Source: BS750m-G77 sp043797735
GTDB lineage: Bacteria > Omnitrophota > Gorgyraeia > Gygaellales > Profunditerraquicolaceae
Assembly: GCA_043797735.1 (NCBI GenBank)
Contig: JAZDPH010000064.1
Location: 1 to 29,865 of the forward strand
Direction: 5' to 3'
Length of the DNA: 29,865 nt
Below, one piece after another: positions 1-7,200 of this stretch. A model generated the notes under the pieces. That model ran no database searches, was not told where the DNA came from, and saw nothing but the letters and a program-made list of their open reading frames with translations. The translations under genes and the position numbers were made by a program. Each line of letters opens with the position of its first letter. The stretch's first letter is position 1.

Positions 1-384
1 GACTCCTTCGCGTCCCTCGATATACAAATCACGCAGTTCTGTCTCCGCATAGAGCCATCCGCCAATGGCATTACCTAAGAATATACCAACCATATTAGGG
101 TCTTCTTTTTTAATATCAATACCTGCATCCTGCAAGGCTAATTCCGAAGCAATAAGTGCCATATGCGAAAAGGCGTCTATCTTTTTCAAAAGCCGCTCTG
201 AGACATGGCTGTATTTCTCCAAGTCATCTATTTGCCCGGCAATGTGCGACGGGTATTTTGAAGCATCAAAACGGGTAATCTCTTTTATAAAAGACCTTCC
301 GGATTTGATATTCGCCCAGAATTGCCTGCGGCCAATACCTGAAGGCGCGACTATACCTAAACCTGTAACTGCGACTTTCTCCAC
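1..384 (-). CDS. Ketosynthase-like protein, type II PKS KSbeta/chain-length-factor-like (3' end outside window)
   Basis: Only the first 128 codons are present; the gene runs off the left edge. The N-terminus opens with a thiolase-fold VAVTGLGIVAPSGIG motif, followed by ITRFDASKYPSHIAGQI and, near the edge, a TELRDLYIEG segment. These patterns recall chain-length factors (KSbeta) of type II polyketide synthases more than housekeeping FabF. The start is taken as GTG at 384, with a GAGG Shine-Dalgarno at 390-393 and 5 nt spacing. It begins 7 nt after the stop of the upstream ketosynthase, so the two are probably translated together and could form a heterodimer. The decisive residue, Cys in KSalpha against Gln or another residue in KSbeta, lies outside the window, so a second active FabF-like enzyme cannot be excluded. 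Confidence 0.75.
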   Translation of the reverse strand, partial: MEKVAVTGLGIVAPSGIGRRQFWANIKSGRSFIKEITRFDASKYPSHIAGQIDDLEKYSHVSERLLKKIDAFSHMALIASELALQDAGIDIKKEDPNMVGIFLGNAIGGWLYAETELRDLYIEGREGV

Positions 385-391
385 TATAACC

Positions 392-1648
392 TCAAAAGCG
401 TTTAAGAATCAACGATGAATGTATCCCGGAAAAACCACTGCTTGTCTTTAGGATTGTATTGACCTTTTTTGCCCTCGCCACATTGGGGATATAATCTAAG
501 TCACACAGAGGGTCTTTCTCTTCCTGATTTATCGTCGGCGGAAGGATGTTCTTTTCGAAAATCATCGAACAGACCACCAGCTCCACGGCATTAGCTGCAG
601 CCAAGGGATGGCCGATCATGGACTTTAGCGAGCTCGCCGGCAACTTATAGGCATAATCGCCAAAGACCATCTTATAGGCAGAGGTTTCAAATATATCATT
701 CATGCGCGTTGATGAACCGTGTGCATTAATGTAATCTATGCCTTGCGGTTTGACGCCCGCATCCTTAAGCGCTAGATTAATACAATTTGCCATGGCAGAT
801 CCGTCTGCGGGCAGGTCCGTCATATGAAAAGCATTGCAGCTTGTACCAAAACCAACTACCTCTGCGTAAATATGCGCATTGCGCTTTAGGGCATGATTCA
901 ATTCTTCTAAAATTAATATTCCGGCACCTTCCGAAAGGACAAATCCGTCGCGCTTCTTGTCAAACGGACGGCTGGCACCTTGTGGATTATCATTGTGTAC
1001 GGACAAAACATTGACTACATCAAATGCGCCAAAAGTAACGGGTGTAATGGGCGCCTCAGCTGCTCCGGCAACCATTATATCCTCCTCGCCATCCTGGATT
1101 GTTTCTAAAGCAAACCCTAAAGAATCTGTTCCTGCGGTGCATCCTGTAGAAAGCGTATTACAAATCCCTTTAAGTGCGTATCTGGCTGATATTTCAATTG
1201 AGGGAGTATTAAACATTGCTGCATCATATAAATCCGGCCTCACTTTCGAGGGATCAATGGGGTTCTTCCCGTTGTCAGTAACTAAGGCAAATTCCTCCTC
1301 CATATATTTTGTACCGCAGATGGCGTTGGCTAAACACACACCAATGCGCTCAGGATTTTCCTTAGATAAATCCAACCTGCTATCTTTTAAAGCCATATCC
1401 CCGCAAACCACGCCAAATTGCACATACCTATCCATGCGCATCGCTTCTTCATGCGTTAGGCCGAGCTTAAAAGGATCAAAATCCCGCACCTCCGCTGCAA
1501 TCCTGGTATTAAATAGAGCTACATCAAAACCATCCACCAGCCTGACCGCTGACTTACCTGAAGACATTGCCTGCCAGACATTATCTTTTCCAATGCCATT
1601 GGGGGAAATAACACCTACACCTGTAATAACCACTCTTCTTTTTTGCAT
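392..1648 (-). CDS. Beta-ketoacyl synthase, type II PKS KSalpha-like
   Basis: A 418-residue condensing enzyme of the FabF/KAS II fold, which joins malonyl-ACP extender units to a growing acyl chain in the cytoplasm. The active site looks intact: Cys170 in STGCTAGTDS, His310 in NAHGSST, Lys342 and His347 in SLKSMIGHP. VAGAAEAPITPVTFGAFD, RPFDKKRDGFVLSEGA and the C-terminal SSGFSGIHSSLIL resemble actinobacterial type II PKS KSalpha (which end in a SGFGGFQSA-type motif) rather than FabF (usually NSFGFGGHN). It is followed after 7 nt by a KSbeta-like gene, the hallmark of a minimal type II PKS. A small hairpin (1662-1695) separates it from the preceding gene. A diverged fatty-acid-type KAS II is the alternative; family-level confidence is high, the KSalpha call is moderate. 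Confidence 0.88.
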   Translation of the reverse strand: MQKRRVVITGVGVISPNGIGKDNVWQAMSSGKSAVRLVDGFDVALFNTRIAAEVRDFDPFKLGLTHEEAMRMDRYVQFGVVCGDMALKDSRLDLSKENPERIGVCLANAICGTKYMEEEFALVTDNGKNPIDPSKVRPDLYDAAMFNTPSIEISARYALKGICNTLSTGCTAGTDSLGFALETIQDGEEDIMVAGAAEAPITPVTFGAFDVVNVLSVHNDNPQGASRPFDKKRDGFVLSEGAGILILEELNHALKRNAHIYAEVVGFGTSCNAFHMTDLPADGSAMANCINLALKDAGVKPQGIDYINAHGSSTRMNDIFETSAYKMVFGDYAYKLPASSLKSMIGHPLAAANAVELVVCSMIFEKNILPPTINQEEKDPLCDLDYIPNVARAKKVNTILKTSSGFSGIHSSLILKRF

Positions 1649-1661
1649 TTTTATTTCTTTA

Positions 1662-1695
1662 GGGACACCCTGCCGATTAACAAAAAGGGTGTCTC
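1662..1695 (-). other. Intercistronic hairpin before the KSalpha gene
   Basis: A 10-bp stem (1662-1671 with 1686-1695, one G-T pair) lies between the TIGR04076 gene's stop codon and the ketosynthase start at 1648. On the minus strand the 3' flank is CTAAAGAAATAAAA, without a proper U-run. It is therefore more likely an mRNA-stabilising or processing hairpin than a full terminator. Confidence 0.4.
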
Positions 1696-2282
1696 TATTT
1701 AACTCGCGTTACTTTAAAAACAATGTTACCTCCATCGGGACAGGTAACCGTGTCTACAGAATCGGGATTATTCATAAAGAAAAACTCAGCCCCAAAATTA
1801 AGGGCAAAGAGCGCAGGAAACGCAGTATGGAATGCCGCACCGCAAAAACCAGGAATACATTTCAAACCTTGCGTCTCCCATTTATCTCCTACTTTATAAC
1901 CAAAGGTACACTTACCCTTGGCCTTTACCACCTCAATAATCATCTTCTTGGGATTAGGCCCCTTATGGTTTTGGTCTTTGGGGATATATTCTATTTTCCC
2001 TTCCTTATCAAGAATCTCTGCCTTAAATTCTAATTTTCCGCCGTCGGGGCAGGTAACCAATAATGAACGCTGATTATCTCGAAAGCCAAACTTTGCCCCA
2101 AAACTTAAGGCATAGATAACCGGAAAAAGCGCGTGAGCCAAACCCAGACAGAAGAATTCTGGCGGATGGGTAAAATCTTCCAGAATTAATTCATCGCCGA
2201 TTTTATACCCGTGATAGCATTCACCAAAAACATTAGTTACCGTAAGTTTTAATCTGGGGAAAGGAGAATTAATCTTGGGCAT
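1695..2282 (-). CDS. TIGR04076 family protein, tandem two-domain form
   Basis: A 195-residue protein made of two copies of the roughly 90-residue TIGR04076 domain, whose function is not established. Each copy shows the same landmarks in order: a Cys-x-x-Gly-Y-K-(I/V)-GD motif (ECYHGYKIGDE; KCTFGYKVGDK), a middle segment with ALFPVIYALSFGA or AFPALFALNFGA, and a C-terminal TCPDGG. The repeated Cys residues could bind metal or be redox-active (inference). The start chosen is ATG at 2282, 1 nt after the stop of the oxidoreductase gene; an in-frame upstream start at 2330 would lie inside that gene. Its place between a reductase and two ketosynthases suggests a role in the same pathway. Most family members known to me carry one domain. 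Confidence 0.8.
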   Translation of the reverse strand: MPKINSPFPRLKLTVTNVFGECYHGYKIGDELILEDFTHPPEFFCLGLAHALFPVIYALSFGAKFGFRDNQRSLLVTCPDGGKLEFKAEILDKEGKIEYIPKDQNHKGPNPKKMIIEVVKAKGKCTFGYKVGDKWETQGLKCIPGFCGAAFHTAFPALFALNFGAEFFFMNNPDSVDTVTCPDGGNIVFKVTRVK

Positions 2283-2283
2283 T

Positions 2284-3297
2284 TTATCCGGCCATTCCTT
2301 TTGTCTGACGAAGCAGCTCTTCTTTAACAAAGAATCTCTTTGTCTTCTCTACCTTGTGCACCATTTTTACTAACTTCTTATTTAAAGGCGCATCTAGCTT
2401 GTTATCTTGAGCTAAGCGCAGGAATTCACCGTTGATATAATCTATTTCCGAGGCCCTGCCTCTTTTTATGCTCTGCAATATTGAGCCATATAAGGGCTCT
2501 TTGCTTAAATTCAGCATAATCCCGGAAAATATCTTTGCCGCCTCTAATATAGGTAAGGCAGCCAGTTTAGTCACCCGCTCCAAGGGAAAATCAGGCAGGG
2601 AAACCAGCTCAATCCCTGCGCGCTCTGCGGCCTGCAGGCCCTCTTTCCATATAGCGATACTTATGCGCGCAACATTTATGTCGCTGAAGGCCTCCTGCAT
2701 GCTTACCCCCAATATCGCCGGGATGCAGTTGTTGGCGTTGACGAAGATTTTAAGGTACTTCATCCCTTTTAAATCCTCGGCCACAATTGTGGGAAAGATT
2801 TTGCCCAAAAGGCCCGCTATCTCTATTACTCTATCATCGTTTTTAGCGAATGCCCTGGCAATTATCCAGCTTCCTTCAAAATTATGGATAACCTCTCCCG
2901 GCGCAAGCAAAGTCGCGCCGAACATTACGATACTGGAGATAATATTCTCTTTGGGGATATATCTGGCTGCGATCTCATCGGCGCGGATACCGTTCTCTGC
3001 GGTCAATACCTGGGCATCTTTGATAAAACCTAAGTTGTCTTTTATCGCGCTTTCGGCATCCTGCGACTTTACCGCCAGAATCGCTACATCCGCCTTTTCC
3101 CGGAGCCTCTCTGAAATATCTACCTTAATCTCCAGGGGGCCCCTGACACCGGAAACCTTAAGGCCCTTTTCTTTTATCGCTTTGACCGACGAGGGATGCC
3201 CGGCCAGGGATACGTTATAGGGCTTCTCTCTCTGGGCCTCTAAATACCCCGCTATTAAACCGCCTATGGCGCCTGCGCCGATAATTGCAATAGTCAT
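2284..3297 (-). CDS. Ketopantoate reductase (ApbA/PanE) family oxidoreductase
   Basis: A 337-residue NAD(P)H-dependent oxidoreductase. The N-terminal Rossmann fold starts at once with AIIGAGAIGG (GxGxxG). It continues with DVAILAVKSQD, with TAENGI (the conserved NG of the family), and with a C-terminal helical domain containing a KYLKIFVNANNCIPAILG stretch that matches the region of the catalytic Lys and Asn in PanE. Canonical PanE reduces 2-dehydropantoate to pantoate for coenzyme A synthesis. Here it stands within a ketosynthase operon, so it may reduce a keto group of that pathway instead, or supply CoA/phosphopantetheine (inference). The ATG at 3297 overlaps the stop of a small ORF in the upstream repeat element (TGATG); a TTG directly before it is less likely. 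Confidence 0.82.
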   Translation of the reverse strand: MTIAIIGAGAIGGLIAGYLEAQREKPYNVSLAGHPSSVKAIKEKGLKVSGVRGPLEIKVDISERLREKADVAILAVKSQDAESAIKDNLGFIKDAQVLTAENGIRADEIAARYIPKENIISSIVMFGATLLAPGEVIHNFEGSWIIARAFAKNDDRVIEIAGLLGKIFPTIVAEDLKGMKYLKIFVNANNCIPAILGVSMQEAFSDINVARISIAIWKEGLQAAERAGIELVSLPDFPLERVTKLAALPILEAAKIFSGIMLNLSKEPLYGSILQSIKRGRASEIDYINGEFLRLAQDNKLDAPLNKKLVKMVHKVEKTKRFFVKEELLRQTKGMAG

Positions 3298-3407
3298 CAA
3301 ATCTTCTTTCCCGACTCGTAAGATATGCTGAAATTCTCTTCGACAATTTCAGCATACTCGTCGGGATAAGTTCGGACAGATAAGTTATGTAGCGCTTCGC
3401 GCTCCAT
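3297..3407 (-). CDS. Possible 36-residue small ORF within structured element copy 1
   Basis: An ATG at 3407 opens a 36-codon frame beginning MEREALHNL, with a core RTYPDEYAEIVEENF, ending in a TGA that overlaps the next gene's ATG (TGATG). The predicted peptide is hydrophilic and plausibly helical. The second copy of the repeat keeps the RTYPDEYAEIVEENF frame open to a stop (ending GFKR) but has no in-frame ATG before it. Because the DNA of the two copies is almost identical there, the shared peptide says nothing about selection. It could be a translational-coupling leader, a gene tail carried by a mobile repeat, or chance. Confidence 0.25.
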   Translation of the reverse strand: MEREALHNLSVRTYPDEYAEIVEENFSISYESGKKI

Positions 3408-3425
3408 AACTTATGTCCTCACTTA
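3309..3425 (-). repeat. Structured repeat element, copy 1
   Basis: This element of about 117 bp is repeated at 3697-3811. Its first 67 nt (3309-3375) match copy 2 at all but one position. They fold into a long stem: an outer TCCCGAC/GTCGGGA and an inner TATGCTGAAATT/AATTTCAGCATA around a 9-nt loop. The remainder is a second hairpin, ATAAGTTATG paired with CATAACTTAT, enclosing AGCGC-TTC-GCGCT, and ending in CCTCACTTA. Read on the transcribed minus strand, the element ends 11 nt before the start of the oxidoreductase gene, and its other end supplies the stop codon of the PCP_red-like gene. Confidence 0.85.
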
Positions 3426-3676
3426 GGGAATCCGTATTTTTTATAATCGAATCCGCCCTGTCCCAGCAGGCGAATCATCATGCTGTAAAACGGGCTGGGG
3501 ACATCGGAAAAGAATGCGGTAATCACATCCAGCTCCTGCACTTTGTCTGACCCCCTTAACCTGGCGTCCTCCTCTGCCCTTTTGGTTACCATAATCTCGG
3601 TTATGGTGCGGTGAAACACGGGAATCTTGGCAATCATACTTTTAAATTTGGTCTCTGTATTGGGTTCCCAGTTCAT
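3419..3676 (-). CDS. Small PCP_red-domain-like protein (85 residues)
   Basis: An 85-residue protein. Residues 3-56 (an early Trp, then KIPVFHRTITEIMVTKRAEE, RG, and a closing DVITAFFS) follow the pattern of the PCP_red domain, first defined at the C-terminus of the 57-kDa subunit of light-independent protochlorophyllide reductase and also found in small free-standing proteins. No chlorophyll genes are present, so a photosynthetic role is not implied. The last 30 residues (FYSMMIRLLGQGGFDYKKYG) extend beyond the domain. It is the first gene after the promoter at 3846-3873. No strong Shine-Dalgarno precedes ATG 3676. The stop TGA lies within repeat copy 1, so the natural C-terminus may have been altered by that element. 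Assignment is by pattern only. Confidence 0.6.
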   Translation of the reverse strand: MNWEPNTETKFKSMIAKIPVFHRTITEIMVTKRAEEDARLRGSDKVQELDVITAFFSDVPSPFYSMMIRLLGQGGFDYKKYGFPK

Positions 3677-3696
3677 ATTATATGTTATCGCTTGAA

Positions 3697-3811
3697 TCCC
3701 AACTCGTAAGATATGCTGAAATTCTCTTCGACAATTTCAGCATACTCGTCGGGATAAGTTCGGTCATAATCTTATGTCGGTCTTGACCTCCATAAGATTA
3801 GACCTCACTTA
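3697..3811 (-). repeat. Structured repeat element, copy 2
   Basis: This is the partner of the element at 3309-3425. The single change in the 67-nt conserved part (A3701 for G3313) turns one C-G pair of the outer stem into a U-G wobble in RNA, so pairing is kept. In the second hairpin both arms differ from copy 1 together (TAATCTTATG with CATAAGATTA instead of ATAAGTTATG with CATAACTTAT). The inner stem is GGTC-TTG-GACC, and the element again ends CCTCACTTA. On the minus strand it lies in the 5' leader of the PCP_red-like gene, ending 20 nt before its ATG. Confidence 0.85.
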
Positions 3812-3812
3812 T

Positions 3813-3830
3813 ATAGTAAAATTTTACTAT
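3813..3830. promoter_or_regulatory. 18-bp perfect palindrome, probable operator
   Basis: The sequence ATAGTAAAATTTTACTAT is a perfect 18-bp palindrome. It begins about 15 nt downstream of the predicted -10 box at 3846-3851 (minus strand), where a bound repressor would block transcription of the operon. The protein that binds it is unknown; the size and symmetry suit a TetR-, MarR- or GntR-type dimer. Confidence 0.55.
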
Positions 3831-3845
3831 TCAAATTTCACTATA

Positions 3846-3873
3846 ATTATAATGATAAATGCCCCCTTGTCAA
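3846..3873 (-). promoter_or_regulatory. Sigma-70-type promoter of the ketosynthase operon
   Basis: On the minus strand a consensus TTGACA (3868-3873) is separated by 16 nt from a consensus TATAAT (3846-3851). Transcription would start near 3839 and read through the palindrome and repeat copy 2 into the PCP_red-like gene and on towards the ketosynthases. Confidence 0.75.
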
Positions 3874-3898
3874 GGAAATTTAGACGTTTTTTTCTTGG

Positions 3899-4192
3899 TT
3901 AAGTTGCTGCTTCTATAGGCAGGACAAAGGCTTTTATTCCTTCGTGAGAGATTTTCTTCCTTAATTCCCTGACACAGGAGAGCAGCTGCCGGGATTGAGG
4001 CTCTGTGCAGGCGGCATATAAAATATTGTTCCTTCCCGGCCAGACATCAGTGCCCAAATGAAACCCCGAGGCGCATCCAGAGCCAAAAGCCCCCAGTATT
4101 TTGGTAAAATTCCTGAGGGCGCAATTCTCCAGGGCCTCCATTACCTCCATATCCAGGGCTTCATTATAAACAACCATCACCATTTTATCCAT
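3899..4192 (-). CDS. PG0541-type transporter-associated protein
   Basis: A 97-residue protein with the alternating strand/helix pattern of a ferredoxin-like, PII-like fold: MVMVVYNEALDMEVMEALE at the start, a glycine-rich GAFGSGCASGFHLGTDVWPGRNN in the middle, and a C-terminal GIKAFVLPIE strand. Small proteins of this kind (the PG0541 family) are found beside RND efflux genes, and this one directly follows the RND pump gene, 71 nt downstream. The role is unproven; it may modulate the pump. The start at 4192 has a Shine-Dalgarno-like GGGAGG/AAGGA stretch. It is the last gene of the marR efflux operon. Confidence 0.72.
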   Translation of the reverse strand: MDKMVMVVYNEALDMEVMEALENCALRNFTKILGAFGSGCASGFHLGTDVWPGRNNILYAACTEPQSRQLLSCVRELRKKISHEGIKAFVLPIEAAT

Positions 4193-4263
4193 TCCTTAGC
4201 CTCCCGTTCTTCCTGATTTTTGCCTCTCCCGAACCAACTAATTCTCCTTCGGCGGGATCCCGC

Positions 4264-7200
4264 CTAATTTCTCTTTTCTATGCGGGAGAAGACCGAATAG
4301 AGCGTGGGCACAAACAACAGAGTAATCAAAGTAGAAACGGATAAGCCCCCAATCATAGTAATTCCCAGCGGCTGCCAGCTCTCGGAGCCTTCGCCGCGGA
4401 ATAATGCTAAAGGTGCCAGGCCCACCAAGGTGGTAATAGTGGTCATCAATACCGGCCTTAGGCGCTCTTTACCGCCGGTAGTAACCGCTTCAACCAGGCC
4501 CAGGCCCCTGGCGCGCAGGATATTTATATAACTTATTAATACAATGGCATTATTCACTACGATACCCGTTAACATTACTATGCCTAAGAAGGTGATGACG
4601 CTTAACGTCGTGTGTGTCAGAATAAAAGCCAGGATTACTCCTATAAAAGTAAAAGGAATGGCGAACATAACGATAAACGGGTCCAGCAGCGATTCGAATT
4701 GCGCGGCCATTACCATATATACCAGGATAATGCTCAATATAAGTAAAAACGTTAAATCCGTAAATGCCTTTTTTTGTTCCTCTGCCTCGCCGCCGAAATT
4801 TATCATTACGTTGGCGGGTATGGTTATTTTCTGTAATTCTTTATTTATATCCTCTATTATCTTCCCGGTCGAGCGAGCATAAGCATTGCATTCAACCTTT
4901 ACTATCCGCTCGCGGTTTTTATGCTCAATCTCCTGCGGGCCTGTGGTTTCATAGACCGCGGCTATGTTAGAGAGTTTAATCCGCCTGGCTTTCCCGCCAA
5001 GCATAGAAACCATGGAAAGGCCATTGATATCCTCAATCCTGGAACGCGAACTATCCTTAAGCCTTACGTAAATATCATAGGTCTTGCCCTCCTCCCTGTA
5101 TTTGGTGGCAGCGCTGCCCTGGATGTAGGCCTTGACGGCACTGGTTATCCTCTCCATATCCAGCCCCAGCACGGCGGCCTTTTCCCGGTCCACGGCAATC
5201 TTTAACTCCGGACGGTTGGCCTCGCGCGAAACAGCCACATCCACCGCCCCGGGAATTTTCTCAATTACCCCTTTAAGCCTCTCTGCCAAATCATCGGTTT
5301 CCCTGAAAGAATTCCCGATTATCTCAAGTTGAATACTCCTGCCCCCTCCGCCGGCAATTAATCTGCCGAGGGGGTTGCCGGTGGAGACGTCGGTCTTTAT
5401 TACCCCGGGGATATCCTTTATCTTTTTCCTTACCGCCTGGGCGACTTCTTTATCCGAGCGCTTCCTCTCTGTCTTAGGAAACATCTTTGCCCCTGCCGCG
5501 ATAATATGCGTCCCGGAATCGCCCCCCATCGCCCTGCCCATGCCGCCGACTGCGCCGCTTCTTACATAATAAAACCTTGCCTCCGGAACGTCTTTTTCAA
5601 AAATATCCTCTATCCTCTCTGCCACCTTATCCGTTACCTCTACCCTGGTGCCGATAGGCAGATGCACATATATGCGCATATCCCCTGAATCCTCTTCAGG
5701 AATAAATTCATTCCCTACAAAACGGGTCAAAAATAAACTGAGGATAAACGCCCCGAGGAAACCAAAGATTATAATCTTTTTATGCCTTAAGCACCACCCC
5801 AGCGCCCGGGAATAAATATTTTCCAAGCTTGTAAAAATTCTTTCTGAAACTCCATAGAATTTTTCAACTATTCTTTTCTGATGACTGGCGACTAACGGCT
5901 GCTCGCCCTGAGCGAAGCCGAAGGGACGACTGGTTTTAAGCCACTTTGAACAAAGCATCGGGCTAAACGTTGTGGCGGTAAAAAGCGAGGCAAGAAGGGT
6001 AACGATTACAATGGCCGCCAGTTCCCCGAACATCTTCCCCACCACCCCGCTTAAGAATAGCAGAGGGACAAATACAACCACGGTGGTAAAAGTGGACGCG
6101 GCAATAGGCAAAAACATCTCCTTGGCCCCGAAGACCGCTGCCTCCTGCGGCCTCTGGCCCCTGGCAAGCCTGCGCGATACATTATCCACAACCACAATGG
6201 CATTATCTACGATCATCCCCGCGGTAATGGCAAGCGAAGAAAGGCTGATCATATTAATGGTCTTGCCGCTTAAGAAAAGATAAATAAAGCTGAACAACAA
6301 TGAAAAAGGAACGGTCAGGGCAACAATTAAACTTGCGGCAAAACGCCTTAAGAAAAACCAGACTACAAAGATAACCAGAAACACCGCCAGCCACACCGCG
6401 CTCTTTAAGGAATTGATAGAGTTAACGATATCCTGGGAGGTATCAAAGATTACCCGCACCTTTACGTCGGAGGGCAAAGTTTTCTCCAGAATCTTTAGCC
6501 TTTTCTTGACGCGCTCAGCTACCTCAACGGTATTTGTGCCGCTTTGCTTCTGCACCATCATCATCATTGCCTGACTTTTATTGACGCGCACCAGGGCGGT
6601 GGCCTCCTTAAAACTATCCTCCACCTGCGCCACGTCCCTTAAGTAAACGTATTTTTCATTGTATTTGCCTAAAATGACCAGGTTTATCTCCTCGGGGCTG
6701 CTGAACTCTCCCGGAATGCGGATAAGGTAATCCGTAAGGCCGCTTTTTAAGTTTCCTACCGGCTGGGTAATGTTGTTCTGCCTTAAAACATCCTTAATAT
6801 TAAGGATAGAAAGCCCATAACCCTCCAGCCGCTGCCGGTCTATCCAGATATTAATCTGCCGCTCTAACCCCCCGCCCATAACCTGGACCGTGCCGACGCC
6901 GGGGAGCTGTTTTAATTTGTCCACTATCCGCCGGTCAACCAAATCATAGAGCTCGGGAAAGCTCTTATCGGCGGTTATGCCTATATATATAATGGGAATA
7001 TTGGCGGTATTAAATTTAAAGATAAAGGGGTTTTCCATCTCGCCGGGAATATCGGGAAGTAAACGTTTTGCCCTCTCAATGCGGTCGCGGATATCGTTTG
7101 ATGCCTCATCAAGATTAGTCCCCCAAATAAATTTCAGGGTAATCACAGATGTCCCCTCCGAAGAAAATGAGGTAATCTTCTCCAGCCCCGGAGTTGTGCC

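Noticed and set aside
957..2033. A long plus-strand open frame (358 codons) across the KSalpha and TIGR04076 genes.
   Set aside because: It is antisense to two clearly conserved genes, and its translation is Ser/Pro-rich shadow sequence with no recognisable domain.
3309..3811. A CRISPR array or a known riboswitch for the two structured elements.
   Set aside because: There are only two copies, a gene lies between them, and there are no regular spacers or cas genes. I could not match the fold to a riboswitch class I know.
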